NCBI RefSeq assembly: GCF_964204645.1
Contig: NW_027437456.1
Location: forward strand, 1 to 64,000
Length of the DNA: 64,000 nucleotides
From: Tubulanus polymorphus
Taxonomy: Eukaryota; Nemertea; Palaeonemertea; Tubulaniformes; Tubulanidae
Direction: 5' to 3'
Shown: piece after piece, positions 13,120-22,232 of the stretch
Layout: each line of letters begins with the position of its first letter
Numbering within the stretch: position 1 is the stretch's first letter
Translations under genes and position numbers: made by a program
Notes under the pieces: model-generated
Told to the model about the DNA's origin: nothing
Seen by the model: only the letters and a program-made list of their open reading frames with translations
Database searches by the model: none

Positions 13120-14058
13120 TCAAACGCTGACGATTTGTTCCATCGATAGCTTTTACACATTCTTTCCACACTATCTCCATAGTAGCTGGTGGACATGGGA
13201 AGTAAAACATTTTTCTTTGATGTATGCTATTTTTCTATCATCTAATTTTGCCTTACGCTGTAAGCCATTTACATTTCTATTGACGATATTACTGACATCT
13301 GGAAATATAATTGTTTTCAGTTTAGCAACAAATGTCGTTCTAGAATGTTTACTTTTGTCGAACATAATCTTCAAAATTTCAGGTGAAATATATTCATAAT
13401 TCGAATCTAAACTTTTGATTATTGACGAATGATTTGGCGTATAAGAGATCATCCCGATATTGAAATGATTTTCTTCATTAGGACCAGATCTATCGATTGT
13501 TGATGATGACTCACTCAGAGATTCTAAGAAAACTTCCGAATTATTGCTATCATTTATGTGTAATGGTGCAAATGGTGTGCTCGCGTGACAATAGTTTGGG
13601 GAAGAAAAATTAATACAACTACCGAGATACTGCGTCGGGATACTACTTGTATGAGTAGTTGAAGTTGATGGCTTTGTGGTTATAGATAGGCAAGGCGGAA
13701 TACCTAAGAGGGAGTCACCAAAATCGAAATCTGATCCTAAATCGGACTCTACAGATGGTTCATCTGCTGATTGATTTCTTGGATCTGGCAACGATATATT
13801 TTTAGAATTAGACACAATATCCAGACATTTTTGCCCAATTTCCAGTAATAAATCCATTTTTGAGTTGGTGACCTTAAGTTGATTTAATATCTGCACGTCA
13901 TTGCTCTTGTTTTGGAAATCCTCAACTTAAGTTTTTACTTGTTTTAGCTCCGTTTCTGAGAGATTAACTTTAAGGGGGCTATCTTGCAGTATCATCTTCT
14001 TGATATCTTCTTCTGTAACAGATGAAGTATCAGCACTGCCACTTGCGACAATCGACAC
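13120..14058 (-). pseudogene. BEN-domain protein, broken
   Basis: A long minus-strand exon starting after a plausible acceptor (TTTTTAG at 14059-14065). It reads an N-terminal helical, glutamine/serine-rich part, then a BEN domain: SPEILKIMF, NIVNRNVNGLQRKAKLDD, KIAYIKEK, and in the next frame MFYFPCPPATMEIVWKECV. BEN domains bind DNA and occur in animal chromatin regulators and in some viruses and transposons. A TAA at 13927-13929 interrupts the N-terminal part, and a one-base shift lies between IKEK and MFYFPC, so this copy should not make a full protein. No upstream exon or ATG was found. It lies inside the 15.5-kb element on the strand opposite the transposase, so it is either cargo or an accessory gene. 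Confidence 0.7.
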
Positions 14059-14234
14059 CTAAAAATAACACAGACGCAATGATATAATATAGATCATTAA
14101 TTACGGGTGCAGGGTCACTGTGTCCACTTGGGAAGTTGATTAAAATGATATGCTAAGGATCCAATGTACATGTATATCCATTGCAAATTTAAATAACTAT
14201 GGTTTCAAGGACGCCGAGTCCATGGAAGTGGTTT

Positions 14235-15270
14235 GAAATGCTAAACAATCAGAAACTTGGTGAATATTTCAATATTCTACGCCCCCTGGTGATTATATTA
14301 AGAAAGCAATGACCTTACAACTCACCACAATCATAGAAAATGTCATGAGCTACAATTTAAAAATTCATTATGGTTACGAAATATGTCTGGGTACCAATAT
14401 AATAGGAAGATACTAAGTTATTCGCTATTCAACGCCCCCTGGTTACCATATACAAAAACCATCAACCTTGAAACTCAAACACAATCATACAACATGCTAT
14501 GAGCTACAACTTTGCAATTGATTGTAGTTACAAAATATCCAGGTAACAATATAAATAGGCAAATTGTATAAAATTCAATATTCAACTCCCCTGGTGGTGA
14601 GAACAACAACCTGGGTAACCCCAATTCCACGTGCGGAGATGAATACTACAACAGTCATACTATTTATTCAATATCAAGACTATAAACTTGTCGATAATTT
14701 CCTCCAAAAACCTTTTCGTGAGGACTGATGACACTAAGATGGCTGTCGATTGCGTCACGCTTGACTGATCAAAGAATCTGTTTGACATGTTGACATGTTT
14801 AAGAGCCCTTCTCCTTAGGTATAACCATCGCGAATTTCAATGAAAAAAATGGCAAATCATTCGGAAGATACAGAACTTGGAATTCAGGGCAAAAATGACC
14901 TTTTTGGGCACAAAAAAGGTCACAGGACGGCCATCTTGGCATCATAGAGGGAAACAAACATGAAAGATCAAGATAAATGCTCAAAGCGTTTTCAATATTT
15001 CCCTTGAAAACTTCAAAATGTGTAAAAAGTGCTGATTTTGGCGAACAACAATGGCTGGCAGTCGGTCATCTTCTGATTGGCCCGATTCTGATCGGGCCAG
15101 TTTTCGGGCAGAAGATGTATCTAGGGTAGATACCTGTATAAACCAAGAAGATCCATTGAAGGGTCTTCAAAACTTCCCAAAATAACTGGATTCCGTCTAC
15201 GGACGGACAGACGAACGGACGAAAAGTGAACGCAATAGCCCGCTGGGACTTAAGTCCCAAGTGGGCTAAA
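14235..15270. repeat. Interspersed repeat, copy 2, ending in a palindrome
   Basis: A diverged copy of 5316-6200. The head with CGCCCCCTGGT and GTCATGAGCTACAA is again doubled (about 14270-14410, 14430-14540), followed by the GGCCATCTTGG and GCGAACAACAATGGCTGGCA tail. It ends near 15225-15270 with GCCCGCTGGGACTTAAGTCC, an inverted repeat of about 12 bp per arm. The palindromic end suggests a non-autonomous DNA element. Confidence 0.7.
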
Positions 15271-15474
15271 AAGAGGCTTTGTTTAGCAATTGGTAAAATA
15301 TCCGAATATTTTTTTTAGCTTAAATTTCTGAAAAATTATATAAATTATGCTAATTAGGTCACGTGATGCACATAATTAGAATGAAAATTGATTTTTATAT
15401 TACCAAAATGTTTGCCCACTACATTGCCCTCTGTGGTATAGTACCCCTTTCATAACACTTACTGTATCTGTATA

Positions 15475-15590
15475 CCAGGGCTCGGTTTTATAGAGTGGTA
15501 TCAACTTTAACAAGGGGGTTAACTCATTGTAAATGAATTGAGTAAACCCCCGGGTTATAGTTAATACAAGTCTATAAAACTTGCCCCTGG
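15475..15590. mobile_element. 116-bp MITE with imperfect inverted repeats
   Basis: Left end CCAGGGCTCGGTTTTATAGA; the right end read in reverse is CCAGGGGCAAGTTTTATAGA. The arms are about 40 bp with mismatches and enclose a TTAACTCATTGTAAATGAAT-like core. Non-coding. Confidence 0.7.
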
Positions 15591-15823
15591 GGTTTTAGTG
15601 AAATTACCAAAAATTTCTATTTCTGCTAAGTATGGTGGGTGGGTATATGGTCAGTACTGAAAGGATTAAGATTAAGATTAAGATTAATAATTGTAAGACC
15701 AGTGGTATTATAAAGATTTTATGTCCCACCTTACAGCGCGCCCTAAAGGTCAAGTGGGGAAAACGGCTCTATAACTCAGAGATACTAGGGCCAAAGTACC
15801 AAAATTGCGGAATTTAGAACGGG

Positions 15824-16204
15824 GTGTCAGAAAAATTCTCCCCCAGGGAAAATTTTGCGTTTTTGCATCGCCGGAGATGCAGTATCACGATCGGCATCTT
15901 TCATCTGAAAATACGACGGCAGGCATTCGTTGTGCTTCACATCCCTCGCTGCCTTCTTAAGCCGCGCGCTATCCGGGTGACGAAGAATATCTTTTTTCCC
16001 GCCACTACCGTATTTGACCTGGTCTTTACAAACGACGCAGTACGCCACGCCAGCTAAGTCTAACTTACGAATGTAGTTCGATAAGTAGTCCCCGTTACTG
16101 TCCTTACACTCTAGCCAGTGCCAGTTAAATTTATTTTTTATACCGCTGTCAATTGCCTTTATATCGGCCAACTCCCGACTGACAATCTCTCCGTGCGTGC
16201 TCAT
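15824..16204 (-). CDS. BED/TTF-like zinc-finger exon, transposase N-terminal fragment
   Basis: An open frame of about 125 codons with a real ATG at 16202-16204. It contains FNWHWLECKDSNGDYLSNYI and YCVVCKDQVKYGSGGKKDI followed by LRHPDSARL. A C-x2-C pair followed by histidine is typical of the zinc-finger exons at the start of hAT-like transposases and of related domesticated proteins. The second zinc histidine seems missing. No DDE part follows, so it is a truncated first exon or a captured one. Confidence 0.5.
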
Positions 16205-16209
16205 TTTGC

Positions 16210-16829
16210 AGACCGTCCCGCTTGACAGCTGCAGGCAAAAAGAAAGTTACAAAGCTGCGTGCCTCAGGACACAGCACGCGCATGGTTATAATTAAGATGA
16301 TATTTATTAAATATCATCTTAATTATTACCACGTGCATCTTCACATTGTTGGCCATCAGCGGGACGATGTACAACGGCGCGTAAAGATAATTGGAAATGG
16401 CGTCACAACAGTGGCGCTCCACCTACGCACGCACAGATACCACCACAAGCACACATATATACATTGTAGCAGAACATCCTCGGAAACGGAGACCGAGATA
16501 AAATAACACAGAAGCGACGATGAGTACAAGCAAACGAACGCTTTTACAGTCCGTGCCATTACTGGTCGCCGCGAGGAATTCTCACCAAATTTCCGGAATT
16601 GACATCGGCGATCCTAAATTTCCGGAATTCCGGATATTTCCGGACAACTAGCATCTCTGATTACTACTTAGTGCTTGGCCTATTTTAGCTTCATACAGTT
16701 TGATCAAGATCAGAAAAGAACTGTAGCACTAGTACCAAATTGAAGCAAAAGTTGACGGACGGACGACAACGGATGATCTACCAAACCCATCAGCTCCACT
16801 GAACTTCAGTTGCAGCGGCGCTAAAAGTT
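16210..16829. other. No gene seen; short palindromes
   Basis: Contains a perfect palindrome AAGATGATATTTATTAAATA (16292-16320, arms of about 13 bp) and clustered TTCCGGAA boxes at 16585-16650. No coding signal. Confidence 0.5.
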
Positions 16830-17340
16830 TTAAGAATGGACAAATGACCTTGAAACTCACAACAACGAGAGAATATGTCATGCGCTACCATTTTGCAACT
16901 GATTTTTGTTACATAATTAATACAAATATCAATAAATAAATTCTATATAATTCAATACATTCACTCCACGAACTCGCTTCCACCAGCCCCCTGGCCTCCC
17001 GACGAATGATTTCATTACTGGCGCTTTTGCGCATGACGTCATATATCGATTTGCAAAATACTTTGTTGTTTGGTTAAATGTTCGCTGATTGGTCCATTTA
17101 ACGGGAATTCCAACAGAAGCTTATGTCGTTTGTAAGGCCTACAAGCACTGTGATTGGCCCGAACTGATTCTGGTCTGCTAGTAACGACTCCAACGACTCC
17201 TGAGGTCAAGGAGTTCGGGGAATGGCTAAACTAAATCAAGCCGATCCATTGAAGCGTCAACAAAACTTCGGAAAAGAACTGGAATTCCGTCTGCACAGAT
17301 GAACGGACGAAAAGTGAACGCAATGCCCCGCTGCGACTTA
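16830..17340. repeat. Compound of two repeat fragments
   Basis: 16830-16960 matches the head of the family at 5316 (TGACCTTGAAACTCACAA, TATGTCATGCGCTACCATTT). 16975-17190 is the inverse of the SINE-like repeat at 6990-7250. 17255-17340 matches the tail near 15150-15250 (GGACGAAAAGTGAACGCAAT). Nested relics, non-coding. Confidence 0.6.
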
Positions 17341-17388
17341 GGTGGTCTAATCAGCAATAAATTCATTGAGATGAAAAACACGTGCCTT

Positions 17389-17907
17389 TTAACTTAAGCA
17401 GCATCCTACCTTCTTCTTCTTTTTGGGGGGTTGATTTAGTTTTGCAATGCTTGTGTAAAGTGCATCCTCTTCATCGATGGTGTAGAAATCATTATATCTG
17501 CTGTTAGTCTTTGTTGTCCCAGACTTTCCGACAATAGTTTTTATTCGTTCGTAAGGGACTGATTCCCTGATTGAAGAAGCAAGAATTACTTCACCTTTAA
17601 ACGGATCGTTTGATATAATTTTGTCGTGCATATCGTGCGAATCATCCTCCTGGCGGTAGGTGATGCCATCATCTTTGAGGAGTCTTGCCAGGTCTAATCT
17701 ATTCACTTTAAGTGTATTCCTTGCGATCAGTCTTTCTTCTTCTGGCTCTCTAATGTGATCTAAAAGTAAATGAGAAATTCCGTAGTTGTACTTCTGATTG
17801 GCTAAGTTTTCATTTCTAACCGCCACAAACACCGATTTATAACACAGGGGCTTGTAAACTGGCTTAGATTTTACTTTGGGGTTGTTGATAATCTCGCGAG
17901 AATGGCA
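17389..17907 (-). CDS. Terminal exon with polybasic CaaX-like C terminus
   Basis: A 172-codon open frame that begins right after a strong acceptor (TTTAAATTTTAG at 17908-17919) and ends at a TAA. Its last residues are KKKKKVGCCLS: five lysines and then CCLS, which fits a farnesylation CaaX box with a polybasic membrane anchor as in Ras-like GTPases. The rest is hydrophilic and shows no G-box motifs or other domain I recognise. No upstream exon could be joined in phase; the exon at 19130 does not fit. It is intact, unlike its neighbours. It lies inside the 15.5-kb element, so it may be cargo or a captured host exon. Function unknown. Confidence 0.45.
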   Translation of the reverse strand, partial: CHSREIINNPKVKSKPVYKPLCYKSVFVAVRNENLANQKYNYGISHLLLDHIREPEEERLIARNTLKVNRLDLARLLKDDGITYRQEDDSHDMHDKIISNDPFKGEVILASSIRESVPYERIKTIVGKSGTTKTNSRYNDFYTIDEEDALYTSIAKLNQPPKKKKKVGCCLS

Positions 17908-17952
17908 CTAAAATTTAAACAGCAAATAAATTTGAAATAATACAGAAATACC

Positions 17953-18170
17953 TTGCTGCATGCGCAGCAACTTTCCGAAGTTCATGATCAGTTCAAGTTC
18001 AATTGATTTTTCATTTTAAAAATTATGTGACACGAATACAATTAGTAGAATTACATAGATAAGAAAATCAGCAATTTTTGTATTGACAGCTGTAAGAAAA
18101 CTATAATATCTGCTACATACTTTGATTGACAGCTCACGAGAGCTCAGAAAGTTGCTGCGCATGCGCAGTG
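17953..18170. mobile_element. 218-bp foldback MITE with GCGCATGCGC ends
   Basis: The arms GCTGCATGCGCAGCAACTTT (17955-17974) and, inverted, AAAGTTGCTGCGCATGCGCA (18148-18167) form a stem of about 20 bp. The right arm holds CTGCGCATGCGCAG, a perfect 14-bp palindrome matching the known NRF1 consensus. Non-coding. Confidence 0.65.
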
Positions 18171-18384
18171 GTATCCACCGCATCAATACACTCACAGGCA
18201 AATACGTTTCATGCCTTGTTATTTTTATATAGTAAAGCGTCACGCCCGCCAATACTGGTCCTTAATGGCCAATTGTTTATCGGAACTTTATAAGTTAAAA
18301 AAAGAATACCTCATCCAGTTAAAAAAAGTTCACACAGGTTCATTTCAGCAGCGTACTAACATGACCCACTTTTGAAAAACTGAC

Positions 18385-18560
18385 ATTCAATGACATGTAG
18401 TGACGCCTGCGCACTCGACTGCTTTCTGGACTTTGAGAATTTCAGAGAATTTTCCCAACACATACATCATGCGCATGCGTTAAAAATGGAGACATTGGAA
18501 ACATTACGGTTTTTGCCCTCAATGCTGCCATGTTTGTCACTTCAACAGTTTTTTGAGGCG
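18385..18560. repeat. Diverged dispersed repeat, partner at 57905-58085
   Basis: Shared text includes ACATGTAGTGACGC(C/A)TGCGC, the ATGCGCATGCGTTA / ACATGCGTCAGCTA region, GGAGACTTGG-like text and ACGGTTTTTGC. Both copies are in the same orientation. No coding evidence; short frames across it are accidental. Confidence 0.5.
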
Positions 18561-18659
18561 ACTAGCCAAATGTTTTTAGTTACTACTGTCATCAAAACAT
18601 ACTTTGGATTATAAATGTATGCCAAAACAACAGTCAACATCCATCGGATTACAGAACAG

Positions 18660-19110
18660 TAAGTTTGAGGGAGGTTGATTGTGTTTTAAGGGCTGAAATA
18701 GATGCTCAAAGCTTCAGTCGTCCAAGTAAAAATTCGGGACAAAAATTAACCTCTTTATGACACTTTGCCTGGCCCTAGACGTTGTTTCAGGAACAATGGC
18801 TAGATACTAGACTAAGAAATACCTTGTGTTTATATTCTTTAGCCAATTTATCCGCTAAAAAAACTAAAATTACCCGGTTATTGGTCATTTCCTGAAATTT
18901 TCAAAAACAAATCAAATCGTCGGAAGGAAAGCCTCGAGCGAATACCAGTGCCCTCTACAGGGAATTCCCACGAAGTAACAATAAACGTACGTAGTACCAC
19001 AGGCACTCGCCGATGGGCTTGGAATACAGTTTCTGGGGTTTTTGATAGTGTATTTGTGTTTTCATTCGTTATTCTGCAATAAATCCTGAACCGTGACGAG
19101 TAGGTCTACG
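18660..19110. other. No gene seen
   Basis: No open frame, palindrome or repeat of note. Confidence 0.4.
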
Positions 19111-19129
19111 ATTATACCCATGACTTACT

Positions 19130-19378
19130 TTTTTCGAGAATCGCTTCACTGTGTTTCCCTTTAAATCCTGAGAATTTAACCGCAAACAAACCATCGGAGT
19201 TATCTTTGGGGGTGGCGAGTGCCGAATACCATACCCCAGTTACCGGATCCCAGGCCTGTATAATATTCTTCATTCTTTTTTTCTGCGTGCGCGTCCTCGC
19301 CCTACTGCGTAACTCTAACAAGTGTGCGCGGTAAGCGGCCAATGCAACAGGAGCGTTAAGGCAAACAAATGTTACTAA
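19130..19378 (-). CDS. Possible internal exon, unknown protein
   Basis: The minus strand reads an open frame with a basic helix (RSRARTRTQKKRMKN), then QAWDPVTGVWYSALATPKD and VKFSGFKGKHSEAILEK. It ends one base into a codon at a good donor (GTAAGT at 19124-19129). The acceptor is uncertain. I do not recognise the protein. It is inside the 15.5-kb element. Confidence 0.35.
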
Positions 19379-19624
19379 TTGTTTCTCCTACTCGGCCGGG
19401 TACGTGTACATCTATTAAGTATGAACTGTAATCAAATTTGCTGTCAGTTAATTTCTATATTTCAGGTCTGTTTTTTGTTGTTCCGACGACAGGCCTACGT
19501 ATAGGGAAGCTAGATCACGGTTATATAAGGTATGGGGTAGTTCCTACGTGGGCGACCGGAAGCCCAGAAATGAGAAACAAGGAATTAATTATCTTTCGCC
19601 TTAACAACGTCGTGTACTCTGATT

Positions 19625-19775
19625 CGCTCGCCAGAACGAAACGCGCAAAATCGCGAACGCGTCTTTGTGCAGAACGCGTTTAAGTCGCGATTTTTGCAGC
19701 GAGAGACGCGCTTAAGGCGCGTCTCTTGTTAGCTTTGGGGATGCACCAAAAATACTTAGTCGCGATTTAGTCGCA
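19625..19775. repeat. Right subterminal repeats of the 15.5-kb element
   Basis: Variants of the left-end motif: CGCGCAAAATCGCGAACGCG, ACGCGTTTAAGTCGCGA, GACGCGCTTAAGGCGCG, AGTCGCGATTTAGTCGC. Their presence at both ends supports 4325 and 19807 being the two ends of one element. Confidence 0.6.
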
Positions 19776-19807
19776 GCCACAAGGGAGGTTTTATCTAGGC
19801 TGTACCG

Positions 19808-19947
19808 TATCTAATTTGTTAGATTGTTCAGATGAATTCTTAAAATCATGGATTATATAATCAGTTCGATGATAAAATGAACACAAATAATTACGGAGAT
19901 TTTTTCCATATAGATCACGTATTGCCGATATTTAAATTTAACGTGAA
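19808..19947 (+). pseudogene. HNH-endonuclease-like gene, 3' part after the insertion
   Basis: This continues the protein begun at 3842. The codons after TA read SNLLDCSDEFLKSWII and, after a one-base insertion near 19858, NYGDFFHIDHVLPIFKF, which carries the HNH signature HIDHVLP. The same order is seen in one piece at 63240-63372. Homology stops near 19947, where other repeat sequence begins, so the last third (the NLRPLEKKEN region in the intact copy) is missing here. Confidence 0.75.
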
Positions 19948-20335
19948 ATATAGCTGCTAAGGGATGAAAATCTTCCGACCATAGTCGGATTTCCGACCTT
20001 TTCTAACATTTTCTTTATTCCTGAGAACAGTCTAAATCACCTCAATCGCTTTGATCACCTAAATCGCGGGCGTCACATTGGAGCGCTCCGTAGTTAGGAG
20101 TGCTCCTTAAGACGGTTTTCGGCAGTTGTTGGCACAACTGTGGAGTCGGAGAAACCAATATGGCGTCTCATTCAAAAAGCGGCTCTAATTCAGGCCCAAA
20201 CTATTAACATTTTTACCAAAAGGAAGTAAGTTTTTTGACTCAAAGTTACTGATTTTTGTTCCCCCAAAAAATTCTTTTTTTGAAAATATTCAGGTATATA
20301 ATAGTCACTAAATTGACAAGTTACTCGGGCACTTG

Positions 20336-20545
20336 CTCGGCCGAGGATAATTGAAGAAGGTATTTGCTCGGCCGAGTGAGTGGTTAAATTCGGCGGTCTA
20401 CTCGGCCGAGCTAACAGTATAGTAATTCCTTTACTCGGCCGAGTAAACGATAGAATTCGGCGGTCCACTCGGCCGAGCATCATTTTAAAAAGTGGTTTAC
20501 TCGATCGAGTGACAGATCCAATTTTGCAATCTCACTCGACCGAGT
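20336..20545. repeat. Phased palindrome array, left end
   Basis: Seven copies of the palindrome CTCGGCCGAG or close variants start at 20336, 20367, 20401, 20434, 20468, 20500 and 20536, giving spacings of 31-36 bp. The sequence between is less conserved (TAAATTCGGCGGT recurs). It mirrors 28672-28849. Likely binding sites for the element's own protein; that role is inference. Confidence 0.85.
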
Positions 20546-21074
20546 AATTGAAATCTACTCACCAAGAGTTAGAATATGTTTTGCGCTATATACGGTGCAT
20601 GGGAAAAACCTATATATTTCGTGACAAAATCAATGATACGATACATTATGTAGGTTGCGCTGTACTACGTTTTGCGTTTTTTTTAACGAATTGACGTGAC
20701 CTATATTTGCCGTTTTAACGTGAGCAAATCGAGACTACTAGTATTTATTCTGAAAACCTTTTAAGAAAACGCAGTGCTTACGGCGAGACGGTGTCGGTCT
20801 TGATAACAGACAGCCACAAAATAGGTCTACTGACGCAACGTTTTTAAAGCTATATTTTCATACAATAATGACCCTCTCGTGACTGGTTTTGAATAGCAGT
20901 TACGTACGAGCAGTTCAGTTCTAATAAATGAATACGGGTTTTAATCATTTCTATCTTTTCTAAAGAAAGGGTCGTATAAATATTAAGCTTCTTATTTTGC
21001 GTGGCCTTTTATTCAATTATCCGGTCCATGTACGTAGCAAATTGTTGCATCATCACAATTTGTATTAAATAACG
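20546..21074. other. No gene seen; interior of the KDZ-type element
   Basis: No reading frame or recognisable motif. It would adjoin 25418 in the element before the hAT insertion. Confidence 0.4.
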
Positions 21075-21103
21075 AACGATTATAATATAATATTATAATC
21101 GTT
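21075..21103. repeat. Perfect palindrome abutting the hAT left end
   Basis: 29 bases with 14-bp arms around one central base, starting AACGATTATAATAT. It ends one base before the hAT terminus at 21105. It could have been the insertion target or a cruciform site. Confidence 0.7.
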
Positions 21104-22232
21104 GCAGGGGCGGATCCAGGGGCATATTTTGACTGCCTTCTAAGAGAAATGAGGGCACCCAAAGGGGGAGCGCGGGGTAACCCCCTCGCCGGTGGGGGTT
21201 TGTGGGGTCTGCCCCAAGAAAATTTTTAATTTTCATGTCCTCAGATGCATTTTCCCAACATCTAGGACATATTTTTCTCAATCCTCACAATCCAAAATAA
21301 AGCCTTAAACACTGATGTAAGCAAAGTCTCCAACCAAAAATCCAAAATGCAGAAAGACATATGTTCAAGATTTATATATATATATATTTATTTTCAGTTT
21401 CATTTTCAGCATTTTTATGGTATGGTTACAACTTACATAATATTACAAGATTGCATAAAGTGAATATTTGTAATACATACTGGAAACAACATTTATGAAA
21501 ATGGCAATTTAAATATTTCCTTATTTAATATTGCATTTTGAGATAATTATCTCAATTATATTATTATATGAGTACATTGCACTAGGATCCTGTTATATAA
21601 TGTACAATGTATGCATAAAATACTATTTTCAATACCGATTTATTGCTTAAATACATATTTGAACTTTATATTTTTCAGTTAAAACACACAGACTCTCATA
21701 AATTTCAAATGAGACATACCCAGATACCAACAAATTGCACCATATTTCCACTATTTTTCAGTTAGCTCACACATTGCAAATGAGACATTTATGAAAGAAA
21801 ATAAAACTACTATATACACTACAAAATAAACATTTATCTCATAAAGTTATCAATATCCAATGTTATTTTTATCAAAATAACTTTAATCTACTGATACTGA
21901 ACTATATTATACTATATAATAATACTGATTGATTCAGCTCTGAATTACAATGCTGAGTAAATCATTCCAGCAAATAAATTCCAAATAATACTTTTCATAA
22001 TCTGACATAATCAACCATATATTTCAAAACATTTTACCACAAACAGCTATTAAAACTTGTAATTTCTGATATTTAACGGTTTATACTGTACACAAAACCA
22101 CAAGCAATAAGAATAAATTCATTAAAAAATTCCCATTAATACATATTTTGTCCTGACAGCAGTAAACCAGTCACAAAGGCAAACAACAATATCTGCTGAA
22201 CACAAAACTCAATCATGTCATGAATACCAGTT

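Larger units (their letters stand above)
4325..19807. mobile_element. 15.5-kb TA-flanked TIR element (giant Tc1/mariner-like)
   Basis: The left end (4325-4344) and the reverse complement of the right end (19788-19807) share GGTACAGCCTAGATAAAAC after one mismatched first base. A TA lies outside each end (4323-4324 and 19808-19809). The outside sequences join into one HNH reading frame with a single TA, which is the expected empty site. TA duplication is the hallmark of the IS630-Tc1-mariner superfamily, and a DD34E transposase of that group lies inside at 7799-9588. At 15.5 kb it is far larger than usual Tc1/mariner elements; nested repeats account for part of this. Internal genes include a BEN-domain gene, a BED-like exon and two unidentified exons. 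Confidence 0.75.

Noticed and set aside
20190-20483. Minus-strand 97-codon frame across the palindrome array
   Set aside because: Caused by the stop-poor palindromic repeats within a terminal inverted repeat.
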